The notes under the pieces: generated by a model
What the model saw: only the letters and a program-made list of their open reading frames with translations
Told to the model about the DNA's origin: nothing
Database searches by the model: none
Source of the DNA: Anabaena sp. UHCC 0204
GTDB lineage: Bacteria; Cyanobacteriota; Cyanobacteriia; Cyanobacteriales; Nostocaceae
Length of the DNA stretch: 64,000 nt
NCBI RefSeq assembly: GCF_009711975.1
Contig: NZ_VIKW01000020.1
Location: forward strand, 1 to 64,000
Direction: 5' to 3'
Program-made: the position numbers and the translations under genes
In this document: positions 26,702 to 36,500 of the stretch, in pieces
Layout: every line of letters starts with the position of its first letter
How positions within the stretch are numbered: the first letter of the stretch is position 1

Positions 26702-27388
26702 TTAACAAAACATTTGCAAAAACTTCTTCAAATCATTCAATGTAGGATGTTCAAAGTCCCAAATCCAAGCTTTTTCAATCATCGCAGACTCAAAACTACA
26801 TTTACGCTCGGCTTGCTTTTTTTCTTTTTTCGAGCAAGTGTCAAATCGTAGATATAGAGAAACCCAAAATTTATTAAATTCCTTAACAGTTATAGATTTA
26901 TCATGATTGTTCACGCAATCTTTCCAAGTCTCTAAACAATCAGCATAATCAGAATTTTGGCTCTTAATCATTTTTAAGACTGTTTCCAGTTCTCCTTGTC
27001 CATTAAAATTCGTAAAGTAACAAGCTAGTTCGATATTGCAACCATCAAAACTTATATCTATGAATTCCTTAACTTTTTCGAGTAATTGTGATTCGGAAAA
27101 AACTTCTTGAATACATTGATTAACAAAATTAATTCTCTCTATTTCTAGCTGATCATCAATATCAATAACAATTCCTACCCTTTCAATCTCGCCCTTTTGT
27201 ATATCCGCTTTTAAATCCTTGAGAGCATCCTTTAGCTTTGTTGGATTTAATCCATTCATCGCCCTATAATCATCCTCTGAAATAATAATCGGAGGTGCAA
27301 CTTCTATATTGAAATTAAGGTAACGAATAATTGCTTGTAGAAAATATTTATCATTTTTACTTTCTACAATTAAAATATTACTACTCAC
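26702..27388 (-). CDS. DUF3226 TOPRIM-like nuclease partner
   Basis: The 228-residue product begins NILIVESKNDKYFLQAI, where Glu9 is the TOPRIM glutamate, and continues to GIVIDIDDQ with Asp76 and Asp78 as the DxD metal site. That is the core of an OLD-type TOPRIM nuclease without the ATPase. It overlaps the upstream ATPase gene by 8 bases and starts at GTG after GGAGG, so the pair is translationally coupled. Such split ATPase/TOPRIM pairs resemble OLD and other anti-phage systems; function is inferred. Confidence 0.75.
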   Translation of the reverse strand: MSSNILIVESKNDKYFLQAIIRYLNFNIEVAPPIIISEDDYRAMNGLNPTKLKDALKDLKADIQKGEIERVGIVIDIDDQLEIERINFVNQCIQEVFSESQLLEKVKEFIDISFDGCNIELACYFTNFNGQGELETVLKMIKSQNSDYADCLETWKDCVNNHDKSITVKEFNKFWVSLYLRFDTCSKKEKKQAERKCSFESAMIEKAWIWDFEHPTLNDLKKFLQMFC

Positions 27389-28472
27389 CTCTCACCTCCT
27401 TATCATGACTTATCCCATATTCTAAAGTATCTAAATCTCGCTTAATGGCGATTATTTTTCCTGTTTTTAGATGTTTTGTTAGCTCAAAATGAGCAGCCAT
27501 GTTTTCATGATCCGCACCAGCTTTTATGAAAGCTTTAATCATTTCTAAGCTGTGGGTTGTCGCAAATATTTGGACATTTAACTCCTTAGCTAATCTATAA
27601 ATAATACCCCAAAAAGCAGCGTGGTTAGAGTGGTGAATACCATTTTCTATTTCATCAATTAGCAAAATACTGTTTTCGTTATTGACAATTCTTAAAATAA
27701 TATCAGCAATACGATTAATGCCATCACCAAACAAGGACAAAGGCAACCTTTTTTTTCCTTCTCTTTTAACCCAAAGATTCCCTTCACCGATACTCAAGCT
27801 TTCTACACCAATAATGGAAGAATCAATAACTTGAAAGGCTCTTAGAAGCTCATTGTCTTTCTCTTTTAAACGAGCTTTGTCAAACTCTTCTGCCAATTCT
27901 CTACTAGCAACTCTTAAAAATGAGGGGATGAAGAAAGCGTTTTTTATGTCAGGAACTTTGATATCTCTAGCTATGATACCCTTAGCACTAGAAATGATTA
28001 ATGTTTCAAAAGTCTCTCCATCATTAATTTTTGTTTTTAGGTGCATTACAGATTTTACAGATTCGCTTCCTGAAAAAAGACTCATGAGTTTTTCATTATC
28101 ATCATCACCATTATCCTGTTCATAGGTATCTTCTAAATTCTGCACAGATTCATCAACAAATACTTCAATTTTTTTGGAAGAAGCATTTTCAAGAGTAGCG
28201 TCAATCTTTAGCGCACTATTCTTGTCTTCCTCAAAAAAGAAGTAAGTCCATGTGTTTTCAGGTAAAGCTTTTCTAAACTTTGACGATTCCCTTCTTATTT
28301 GCCGCAACAAAAAAATAGTATCTGGTCTGGGGACAGTATTTAGAAATAATGCCTCCAATAATGCAGTTTTACCAACATTATTTTTTCCACTAATTAAATT
28401 AATTTTCTCAAAACTGGACACTTTTAAATGCTCGAAACATCTAAAATTTTGAACTTCAATGTTCTTGATCAC
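27381..28472 (-). CDS. OLD-like AAA family ATPase
   Basis: This 363-residue SMC/OLD-type ATPase has Walker A GKNNVGKT (29-36), a degenerate signature near LPLSLFGDGINRI (243-255), Walker B SILLIDEIENG (268-278) and the switch His307 in TTHSLEM. There is no fused nuclease; the TOPRIM gene follows in an 8-base overlap. GGAGG precedes the GTG start. Together they look like a two-gene nuclease system of the kind found in phage defence; no third gene is attached. Confidence 0.85.
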   Translation of the reverse strand: MIKNIEVQNFRCFEHLKVSSFEKINLISGKNNVGKTALLEALFLNTVPRPDTIFLLRQIRRESSKFRKALPENTWTYFFFEEDKNSALKIDATLENASSKKIEVFVDESVQNLEDTYEQDNGDDDNEKLMSLFSGSESVKSVMHLKTKINDGETFETLIISSAKGIIARDIKVPDIKNAFFIPSFLRVASRELAEEFDKARLKEKDNELLRAFQVIDSSIIGVESLSIGEGNLWVKREGKKRLPLSLFGDGINRIADIILRIVNNENSILLIDEIENGIHHSNHAAFWGIIYRLAKELNVQIFATTHSLEMIKAFIKAGADHENMAAHFELTKHLKTGKIIAIKRDLDTLEYGISHDKEVRGE

Positions 28473-28657
28473 GCTAACCTCCAGATAAAAATATGCTCAT
28501 CTGCATTACCGAATAAAAACTTATTTATACCTCTTCCTTCAAAACATTCTGCAACCTTGAAAAGTTAGCAAGAAGGTATATAATTGAATATTACAGCTAG
28601 AACCGAATTTTTGCAAAAAATAGAAAAGTAATATTCTCATTAAGGTAAAAATTAATT

Positions 28658-29086
28658 ATGAAAATTCCAGGAATCGCTATCTCTTTAGTTTTGGGTCTTG
28701 CTTTACCCATAGTTGCAGATATTTCTGTTCAGAATCAAGCTGTAGCTAATCTCGCTTTTCCAGAGGGAGAATTTTTTGATGTAGAGGGACAACCGCGTAT
28801 TTGGAACTTAACTCTTTGGCAAAATAAAGGTCAGTATTACTACAAAAACTTAAACCTCAAAACAGGTAAAAAACTTTGTTTAATTGGTGCTAAAGCATCT
28901 GGAACTAAAGCCCGTCCTGTTTTTACTTGGACTAATGCTAAATATAAATATCGAGTTTCTTGGCAAATTGTCCAAACTGACTTGGTAAGATTAGAGGTAA
29001 TAAATCCTTCAGGTAAGGTGATTTTAAATCAATTGCTTGTTCGTCAACCGGGGGAATTTGAAGATCCAAACGCCACTAAATGTTAA
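28658..29086 (+). CDS. Small exported protein, unknown
   Basis: The 142-residue product has a cleavable signal peptide (hydrophobic residues 5-20, with likely cleavage near VADIS or NQAVA). The mature part has paired motifs WNLTLWQNKGQYYYKNLN and KLCLIGAKASGT, and one cysteine near the middle with one at the C-terminal end. No family is recognised. It is convergent with the large minus-strand operon, whose last stop lies 12 bases away. Confidence 0.6.
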   Translation: MKIPGIAISLVLGLALPIVADISVQNQAVANLAFPEGEFFDVEGQPRIWNLTLWQNKGQYYYKNLNLKTGKKLCLIGAKASGTKARPVFTWTNAKYKYRVSWQIVQTDLVRLEVINPSGKVILNQLLVRQPGEFEDPNATKC

Positions 29087-29097
29087 AATAATCTTTT

Positions 29098-29994
29098 TTA
29101 ACTGCGATCAAATTTACTACCATGATGATTTTCTACAGATTCTATCCGCGTTTTGAGTAAATCTATTTGCAAATAAACATAATCTCTGAGAACTGGTATT
29201 TTCTCAATATGAGATTCTAATTTTTTCTGATTTTCCTCAGCATAGGATAACTGTAATTTTAAATCATCCAATTCTTTAGACATTTCTACTATGTAAAACT
29301 CTGAATTTTTTCGGAGTTCATGAGAACGATTTAACTCTAATCTTAAATCATCTAATTGCTGATAAATGTTCTGAATTTCTACATGAGTATCTTCTTTGGG
29401 TTCTTGAAAATCAGGAAGTTCAAATTTAATCTGAGAAAAAGGATCACTAAATTCTAGACTACCTTTTTCTTCTAGTTTCCATTCTTTTCCATTCGGTAAA
29501 CTGGATACTCTTGCAGGTTTAGTTAATATAAAATGGGTATCTAATAAAGAAGTATCACCATGAAAATCAAATAATTTTTCTATAGTTCTTATTTTATGGA
29601 TATGTAATTTAATATTAATGCTAGGTACAAGCCAAATATTATCTTGATTACATACAATAATCCAATATTTACCATTTTCGTCATTTTCTAAAAATACTGG
29701 TTCAGTTGGTTTATTTTCTCGATAACTTTTAGTTGTTAATTCCGCAATAATCGAATTTCTCAATAAAACCTTGGGAACATCATTATAAACTTGTACTAAT
29801 TCAGATTCAGATATATTCAGAGATGTGATTTGTTCTGTTTGTAAATTACCAGTGACAATGACTGAACCATCTTGAATTCTATCAGTTAGCGTGGATAAAT
29901 AATTTTCTATATTAGTTATTCTCGGTGCAAAATGTTGATAGCACAGTTGTTTTAATTCTTCAACTTTACGAAAAAGATTATCAAAGTTAGTCAT
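29098..29994 (-). CDS. Shared-domain coiled-coil protein (last gene of tubulin/Hsp70 operon)
   Basis: This 298-residue protein of unknown family has one copy of the ~115-residue domain also present in three upstream genes (about residues 65-183: PVFLENDENGKYWII, WLVPSINIKLHIHK, EKLFDFHG, LTKPARVSSL, EWKLEEKGSLEF). A coiled-coil region follows (about 205-290, heptads such as LRLELNRSHELRKN). The N-terminal 40 residues are also helical. No signal or membrane segment is seen. It ends the minus-strand operon, 50 bases after the preceding gene. Being soluble, it may bind the membrane-anchored partner through its coiled coil. Confidence 0.7.
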   Translation of the reverse strand: MTNFDNLFRKVEELKQLCYQHFAPRITNIENYLSTLTDRIQDGSVIVTGNLQTEQITSLNISESELVQVYNDVPKVLLRNSIIAELTTKSYRENKPTEPVFLENDENGKYWIIVCNQDNIWLVPSINIKLHIHKIRTIEKLFDFHGDTSLLDTHFILTKPARVSSLPNGKEWKLEEKGSLEFSDPFSQIKFELPDFQEPKEDTHVEIQNIYQQLDDLRLELNRSHELRKNSEFYIVEMSKELDDLKLQLSYAEENQKKLESHIEKIPVLRDYVYLQIDLLKTRIESVENHHGSKFDRS

Positions 29995-30044
29995 TTCCTA
30001 TTCCAATCCTTAGCTAGAATTTTTATCAATAATTTTATATGACT

Positions 30045-31169
30045 CTATTCAAATTCAATAATTCCCCGTTCAGTTAGTTGCCAAGTTTGTGAATTACCTA
30101 TCATAACTACCTTAGCAGGTTTGAGTAATTTAAACTTACTTGTTGCTTTACTTCCTTTACATTCAAATAAAATTCTAATACTTTCTACCGTTGCACGATT
30201 TATATTTAGATGTTTTCTAGGCATAACATATAATTGTTCCCTACCAATTAACCAGTAGTAACCTTGTGCTTGCTTTTCTAAAACTATAGCTTCAATATTA
30301 CCTTGAATACGCTTTTCAATGCTGGTATTTGTTTCTGCAACTTGCTTTGCTTGTTGGGAAATAATAACAGGATTAGAATTATAAGCTTCTACAATTCGCA
30401 ATTCTTGAGCATTTAAATTTACACTACTGGATGTATTTATTAACTTTTCTTGTTGAGACGTTGTTTTTTCGGGAAGAGTAGCTATCTGATGATTGGGAAA
30501 ATTATTTTCTAATTTAGTTTCTAAACTACCATAATTTTCATTAATTCTTTCTATTTCTCCTTGCAATCTTTGTTGAATTTCTATTAATTGTTGAACTTGA
30601 GATTTTAATTGAATAATCTCTTTTTGAGATTCAAGTATATACTCATTAAATTCTTCTCGTGACACCTGTGTAATTAAATTTTGCTGTTCATTGTTTTGAT
30701 TCACTTTTAATGTAGGTATGTTTTCTGAACTTTTATTATTAGCATTTATAATTTCTAAAAAAGATGAATTATTAAAATCAATAATTCCCTGTTTATCTAA
30801 AATCCACCCTTCTCCACTGCTAGAAGGAGATACTTGAGCAGGTTTTTTGAGAATAACTTCACGGGAATCCGAATTTTCGTAATTATAAAATTCAAAAAGT
30901 TTGTTTAAGACCTCTTTTTTAGGAGTATTAATTCTACTTTTTAATTTAGTATTGGGAAATAACCAATAAATATTATTATCACTGGCAATTATCCAATAGT
31001 CTCCTTTGGGATTTTCTGTAAGTGATATTTCTTGATTACCACTGGTATAATAGTGGGCAGATATGTTTACTAATATTGCATATTTTTCAATTAATCTGGG
31101 AATATAGTTATATAAAATTAAGCATTCCCATTCTGAATAATCTACTTTGTTACTACTATCATTTTGCAT
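30045..31169 (-). CDS. Protein with two copies of the shared domain
   Basis: This 374-residue soluble protein has the shared domain at both ends: about residues 15-135 (KGDYWIIASDNNIYWLFP, KKPAQVSPSS, GWILDKQGIIDF) and 257-374 (QGYYWLIGREQLYVMP, LLKPAKVVMI, TWQLTERGIIEF). A coiled coil (about 165-225) joins them. No catalytic residues stand out, and the domain looks structural or ligand-binding. It starts 17 bases after the preceding gene's stop, in one operon. I do not recognise the family. Confidence 0.7.
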   Translation of the reverse strand: MQNDSSNKVDYSEWECLILYNYIPRLIEKYAILVNISAHYYTSGNQEISLTENPKGDYWIIASDNNIYWLFPNTKLKSRINTPKKEVLNKLFEFYNYENSDSREVILKKPAQVSPSSSGEGWILDKQGIIDFNNSSFLEIINANNKSSENIPTLKVNQNNEQQNLITQVSREEFNEYILESQKEIIQLKSQVQQLIEIQQRLQGEIERINENYGSLETKLENNFPNHQIATLPEKTTSQQEKLINTSSSVNLNAQELRIVEAYNSNPVIISQQAKQVAETNTSIEKRIQGNIEAIVLEKQAQGYYWLIGREQLYVMPRKHLNINRATVESIRILFECKGSKATSKFKLLKPAKVVMIGNSQTWQLTERGIIEFE

Positions 31170-31186
31170 TTTATTTAATTTTCAAC

Positions 31187-32596
31187 TTAAAATTGCAGTT
31201 GACCAATTTCTATTAATTGCCACTTTTCTCCAATTGAAGCTACTTTTGCTGGTTTAACTAGAGTAAAATTATTTTGTGAATTTTGACTATATCCTAAGCA
31301 TTCAAAAAAGGTAGAAATTGTCCGATAGTTATGTTCATTGATTTTTATACTACCTTTAGGAACAATATACTCTTGATTACCTTCTTTAATAATCCAATAA
31401 TTACCTCGATTATTAGATTCTAGAATAGGTGCAACATCACGTCCAAGATGACGTTGTTCTGCTGTATACTCACTTTCAGAAACAGTTATTGCTTGATGAG
31501 ATAGGGAACGAGAATTGATATTATATGTTGATACTAATTGATTATTTGAATTGGATATATTAACTGATGAAGATGCAGGAATAATTACTGATTTTGGTGA
31601 ATAAACTACATCTTTGTTAGGTTGTATGTTCGGGATATGATGAGGTGGAGATGAATAATTTTGTAAGTTATGATTTTGATTACTTTTTTCTAGTTGCTTT
31701 AACCTTTCATCAAAAAGCTTCAAGTTTTTATAAATTTCATTCATTTCTATTTGAAAATTATCAATATCAACATTTTTTTTATTATTTTTAGCCAAAGCAA
31801 TAATTTTACGTTGCTCTTCAACAAGAGTGATAATTCTGTAAATACAAAATATTAATGCAATCAATAAAATAAATCCCCCAATAGTAGTAGTTAGACTTAA
31901 TCTATTTAGGTGATTTTTAAGTTCTCTAATTTCTAATTCTGAGTTGGAATTATTTACTTGATTACTATTGACAATTTGAGAAGTTTTCTCAATGAAAGGT
32001 TGCTGATTAATAAGTTGCTGAAGAGATAAAATTTGTTTGTCTAATTCTTGAATTTTCTTAGTAGTAAATAGTTCTATTTCTTCCTGCGTTGTTACTCCCA
32101 AATTACCATAAAATGTATCAGCTATTTTTCTTCTGCTAAAAAATCCTAAATCTTTTTGTACTTGACTTACTCCATTTTCTGTTAATCCTTTTTCTAGGGG
32201 GGTAATGATTTCATTAATCTCAGTGATTATTAAAACTATATTTTCAACTGTAGTAACTATTTGATTATTGTTCGATATTGATAAATCTTGAATTAATAAA
32301 TTCAGTTCTTTTTGGAGGGAAGTTATTTTTTCTTGAATATTTTTAGAAGTAACTTCGTTACGGTTTTTACTCGTCTTGACGACTAATTTTACTTCGTTAT
32401 TAAAAGACGTAATTGACTCTTTTAATTCTTTGACTAATTGACTAATCTTGGGATATTTATTAATTGATTTCTGATTGTTGTTTTTTTGAAAATTACTATT
32501 TTGGGCAATATTATTACTACCTACAGCAGAATATCCCAGGAGTAAGTTAAACGACAATATAAAAACTGGAATCAAGCGGTAAATTTTATTTTTCAT
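31187..32596 (-). CDS. Exported/membrane-anchored coiled-coil protein with shared domain
   Basis: The 469-residue protein has an N-terminal signal-like segment (residues 5-25), a long helical region (45-230), one membrane helix (237-256, IGGFILLIALIFCIYRI), a second coiled coil (257-305) and the shared domain at the C-terminus (about 353-469: GNYWIIKEGNQEYIVP, FFECLGYS, LVKPAKVASI, WQLIEIGQLQF). The likely topology is an outside helical stalk with the shared domain in the cytoplasm. AGAGGT precedes the ATG. It is the only member of the shared-domain set with a membrane anchor, so it could tether the others. Family unknown. Confidence 0.7.
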   Translation of the reverse strand: MKNKIYRLIPVFILSFNLLLGYSAVGSNNIAQNSNFQKNNNQKSINKYPKISQLVKELKESITSFNNEVKLVVKTSKNRNEVTSKNIQEKITSLQKELNLLIQDLSISNNNQIVTTVENIVLIITEINEIITPLEKGLTENGVSQVQKDLGFFSRRKIADTFYGNLGVTTQEEIELFTTKKIQELDKQILSLQQLINQQPFIEKTSQIVNSNQVNNSNSELEIRELKNHLNRLSLTTTIGGFILLIALIFCIYRIITLVEEQRKIIALAKNNKKNVDIDNFQIEMNEIYKNLKLFDERLKQLEKSNQNHNLQNYSSPPHHIPNIQPNKDVVYSPKSVIIPASSSVNISNSNNQLVSTYNINSRSLSHQAITVSESEYTAEQRHLGRDVAPILESNNRGNYWIIKEGNQEYIVPKGSIKINEHNYRTISTFFECLGYSQNSQNNFTLVKPAKVASIGEKWQLIEIGQLQF

Positions 32597-32615
32597 ATTT
32601 TTAAACCTCTAATAA

Positions 32616-33458
32616 TCATGAAAACTCTATAATTCCTTTTGCTTCTAACCGCCATTTTTCTTCGCTATTGATTACAGATACTTTAGCAGGTTTGATTAAT
32701 GTAATATTGTCTGTTGAGTTTTTATCATAGTTTCGACAGTCAAATAATGTTACTAAAGTAGTTTTATAACTATTTTCATTGATTTTGTGTTTAGGTTTAG
32801 GTACTAAATATTTATTATCAATAATCCAATATTCTCCTCTACCTCTAGCATTGCGCTCGAAAACTGCTGGTGCTTGACTACCCGTCCAACGCTGTGATTT
32901 ACTGACTTCTGTTTCTGAAACTTCGATTTTGTCTGTATAATCTAATTGGTTTTGTTTATAATTTTCTAACAAATCAGTAAATTCTTGATTATCATTTATA
33001 CTGCTAATTTCTTCATCTGTTACGATATTATTTATTGGATTAACTGCATCTTCTAACGCTGTATCACTTTGATCTTGTATATTTCCTTGGATTGATTCGT
33101 AAACAGGGTAAGAATCCTTAGAAGTTAATTTCTCATTAATTTGCTCAATGTTAGAAAGTATATCCGGTAATACCTGCAAATATTTTTCTAATGATGAATA
33201 ATTTGGTACAGATTGATTTTTATGATTAATTGCGTCTAACTGCTGTTTAACTTCGGAATATCTACGATATGCACGTTTATAATCATCCCAAAGTTGTTGG
33301 TATGATTGTAATCGTTGTTTTTCTATTTTTTGGACTTCTGGATGTTCTACTAAATCTTCTGAGTAAGGAGTCAATAACCAATGACATTTTGAGCAGAATT
33401 CAACTGAACCCTCAATATATTCGTGACCACATACTGGACATTTTGATTGTGTCATCAT
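32616..33458 (-). CDS. Zinc-ribbon protein with shared domain
   Basis: This 280-residue protein opens with a zinc ribbon: Cys7-x2-Cys10 and Cys22-x2-Cys25 (KCPVCGHEY, FCSKCHWLL). A helical, Tyr/Gln-rich middle follows (40-120), then an acidic linker, and the shared domain at about 161-280 (GEYWIIDNKYLVPKPK, TLFDCRNY, LIKPAKVSVI, WRLEAKGIIEF). The zinc ribbon suggests an adaptor that binds another protein or nucleic acid. It lies between the Hsp70-like gene and the membrane-anchored protein in the operon. Family unknown beyond the ribbon. Confidence 0.72.
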   Translation of the reverse strand: MMTQSKCPVCGHEYIEGSVEFCSKCHWLLTPYSEDLVEHPEVQKIEKQRLQSYQQLWDDYKRAYRRYSEVKQQLDAINHKNQSVPNYSSLEKYLQVLPDILSNIEQINEKLTSKDSYPVYESIQGNIQDQSDTALEDAVNPINNIVTDEEISSINDNQEFTDLLENYKQNQLDYTDKIEVSETEVSKSQRWTGSQAPAVFERNARGRGEYWIIDNKYLVPKPKHKINENSYKTTLVTLFDCRNYDKNSTDNITLIKPAKVSVINSEEKWRLEAKGIIEFS

Positions 33459-33564
33459 TAACCTTCAAAGTTTTCATTCTAGAACTAATGTATGAGATAA
33501 AATAAGCGATTTAAATCGCCTATTTTTAGTAACCAAGTAATCAGGGCAAAGTTCAAAAAATATC

Positions 33565-36500
33565 TTATTTTCCTGCCCACTCTTTACCTAAAACTCTGAG
33601 TAATGCCTTTAAGCCAATGATAAAAGGTGGTTCTTCTCGGATATCTTCAATATTGCCTTTAATGGCATTTAAAGAATTTCTGAGTTCTCGTTCTGTAGCC
33701 CGCCATAGCTTTTCATTATAATCTGGGTCAGGATCATCTGGATATTCTTTTAATTCATAACCATCTAAAGGTTTGATACCATCAATTCCTAACTCATCTA
33801 AACTAGCATGGAAAGCATTTAGAAATAACTTCAACTGAGTTAATTCAGGAATTTCATATTTACTAATACTTTTGCCTTTAAACTCTAAACGTTCTTGCCA
33901 ACCAAAATTTTCTCCACTGATTTTACAATCTTCTCCAGCGATGACAGGATCTTTTTCTTTTTTTCCTAATCCTTGTAGTTTTCGATCTTTTAAAACCAAT
34001 CCACAAGCGGCTTCATCTTTGGGGTTTTGACTAAGACGGGTGAGTTCTTCTGTATCAGGAAAACCAGAAGCAATACTCATCATGTGACTGAGTAAACTAT
34101 TAATTTCTGAATTACGGTCAAATTCACCCCCTTCTGCCAGCCAATGTAACAGACGAGAAGCATTTCCACCGATATACACGGGAGTAATTTGATTTTGAGA
34201 ATATTTATCCTCTTTGTGCAGAACCGAGAGGATTTGGCCTACATAGAAATACAAGCCAGATATGCCAATTGCCATCAAACGAATTAGCCCTTGAAAATCT
34301 TTATCTTCCTCAAATCTATCTCGTTTTGTCTCTAACCAATTTCCAGCTTCAAGACGCATCCAAACATCGAGTTTGGCGTTGAAAGCGGGACCTTTAAGTT
34401 TTGTCCAATCCTTCGTATCATTAATGTTAGGATCTAATTTTTTCAGGAAATTAGGATTCATCTCTATAAATTGAGAAAAAAGATGACTACCTGCTAATAA
34501 AACTGAACATTGATGCAGTAATTGATCATCTTGCCAAATAGAAATATCTGATGTTCCACCACCCATATCTATACAAGTAGTGCTGACGAGATCATATCCC
34601 TCCTGCTCTGCAAAATACTGAGCAACTGCTAAACTTTCAGTGCGGAAATAGGTAGGATCATCCTTAGCTGGACTATTGTGTATGATTCCTGTTTTTGATG
34701 CTAATTCTTTAGTTAATCTTTGCCAATTTATGGCGTAATTTTGTTGTTCCTTAGGAGAAAATGCTGAAGGGAATGATAAAGACCATTGAATAGTTGATAC
34801 ACCATTTTTAGCAGCGATCGCTGCAATATGTAGTGCTAGATGTTTTAGAAAAAGTTGATTATCTGTAGGATTGTTAGTTGACCATTTTAAGTTAGTTTTA
34901 ATCCATGTTTCTTGAGGAGCAAATCTTTGGAGATTAGGAACATAAAGACGACCATCGAAAATAGGATTTATTTGATCATCTTTGGACTTAGTTGCTCCTC
35001 GATTTGTTAATACTGTAGACATGGGAAAAGGTTTATCAATGGGAATAAAACTTTCGGGAATAAAGAATTCAAACAAAACTGGAAATCGCGTATCAATAGA
35101 AACATCTGTTACTTTGCAGTGTAGATTTTCTAGACTGAGACGTTCTATCAATCGGTCATTTTTATTAACATAAACATTAGTAAATGAAGTACCAAAATCA
35201 ATACCAACTACCCACTCTCCGGTTAATCTTATTTCTTCAGGACTAGGTAGCAGAATTAAACCAATAGTGTTTGTATAAATATCTTTACACTCAATTAAAG
35301 CTGGAAATTCTTCTAAGCGAACTACCTGATAAGCACCTTGTCCTTCTTTAAAGGTATGAGTATTTTTAGCTGTGGGGAAACTGATTTGAAATGTTTCTTC
35401 CCCATATTCAGCATCATAGTAAAAGCCGTAATATTCTTGCCAACCTTCAGCTTTAAAATTCGGCCATATTTCTAAAACAGGCACTTCATAAATGATATTT
35501 TCTTCTAATAAAGGATAATCTTTAACTAAAAAGAAATTTTGCGGCGCTTTACCACCTTTAACACCATAAAGAGGTAAAGTTAAAGTTAACCGAACTTGTG
35601 ACCCTCCAGCACCATTATTAACCAGTTGTAGTTTAACTTTTTTAGTTAAATCTTCTGGGGTAAAGTAGTTCAACAAAATCGGATTTAGAGGAATTAAAGG
35701 AGTAATATTCCTATTTTTGAATACTAAGGATTGCGTACCTTCAGGAAGTAAAGCGCCTGGTAAAATTCCCTCTTGATCAATAAATTTCAAATCGGGTAAA
35801 AATAAATCTTTCGATTCCAGACAAATTACTTTTCTGCTCTTATTCCATGTTTCTATATCTTCAGTCCGAAAAGCTGCTAAATTTTTACCTTCATAAACAC
35901 AAATGTTCTGCGGTGGTTCATTCCAAGCAGTGGCAATATTTGGATCAATTATTAGTAATGGGGGAACATTTTGTTTACTTAAACTAGGAACAATCCTCAC
36001 ATTAGATTCTCTCGATTCAACCTTAACAGGCAAATTAAGAGCAGTTAAAGCCCCTCGATTGATTTCTACTTCAAAATAGGCAGGATTCTCACTAAATTGA
36101 AAATTAGCTGTAGATGTCACACCTAAACTATTAATAAAGCCATTCAATAAACCAACAATTCTGTCAATAGCTTTACTATCACCGTTATATCTTCTAATTT
36201 CTCGGCTGAGGTTATTTAACCAAAATGCCAGTTGAGATTTTTCGGTATCATTAAGATAATTATGGGGAGATTGTAACTGTAATGTATTGGCATTCCACCA
36301 AGGTAAACCTTCCCAATTTCCTTGTTCTGAAGATACAACCAATGTACTAGGAGAAGTCATACCTACAGGTTGATTATTCCAAGTAAATATATAGAGGTCT
36401 TCCCAAGGATGTTTATTATTATTGAATGTGAAAAGGGTGTTACCTGGATCAGGTAAAAGTTCATAAAGAGAACGGGCAAAAACATGAGCGTCTTTTTTTG

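Noticed and set aside
26702-28472. Naming the ATPase/TOPRIM pair as PARIS or Gabija
   Set aside because: PARIS uses a different TOPRIM family (DUF4435) and Gabija has a fused ATPase-TOPRIM plus a UvrD-like helicase, which is absent here.
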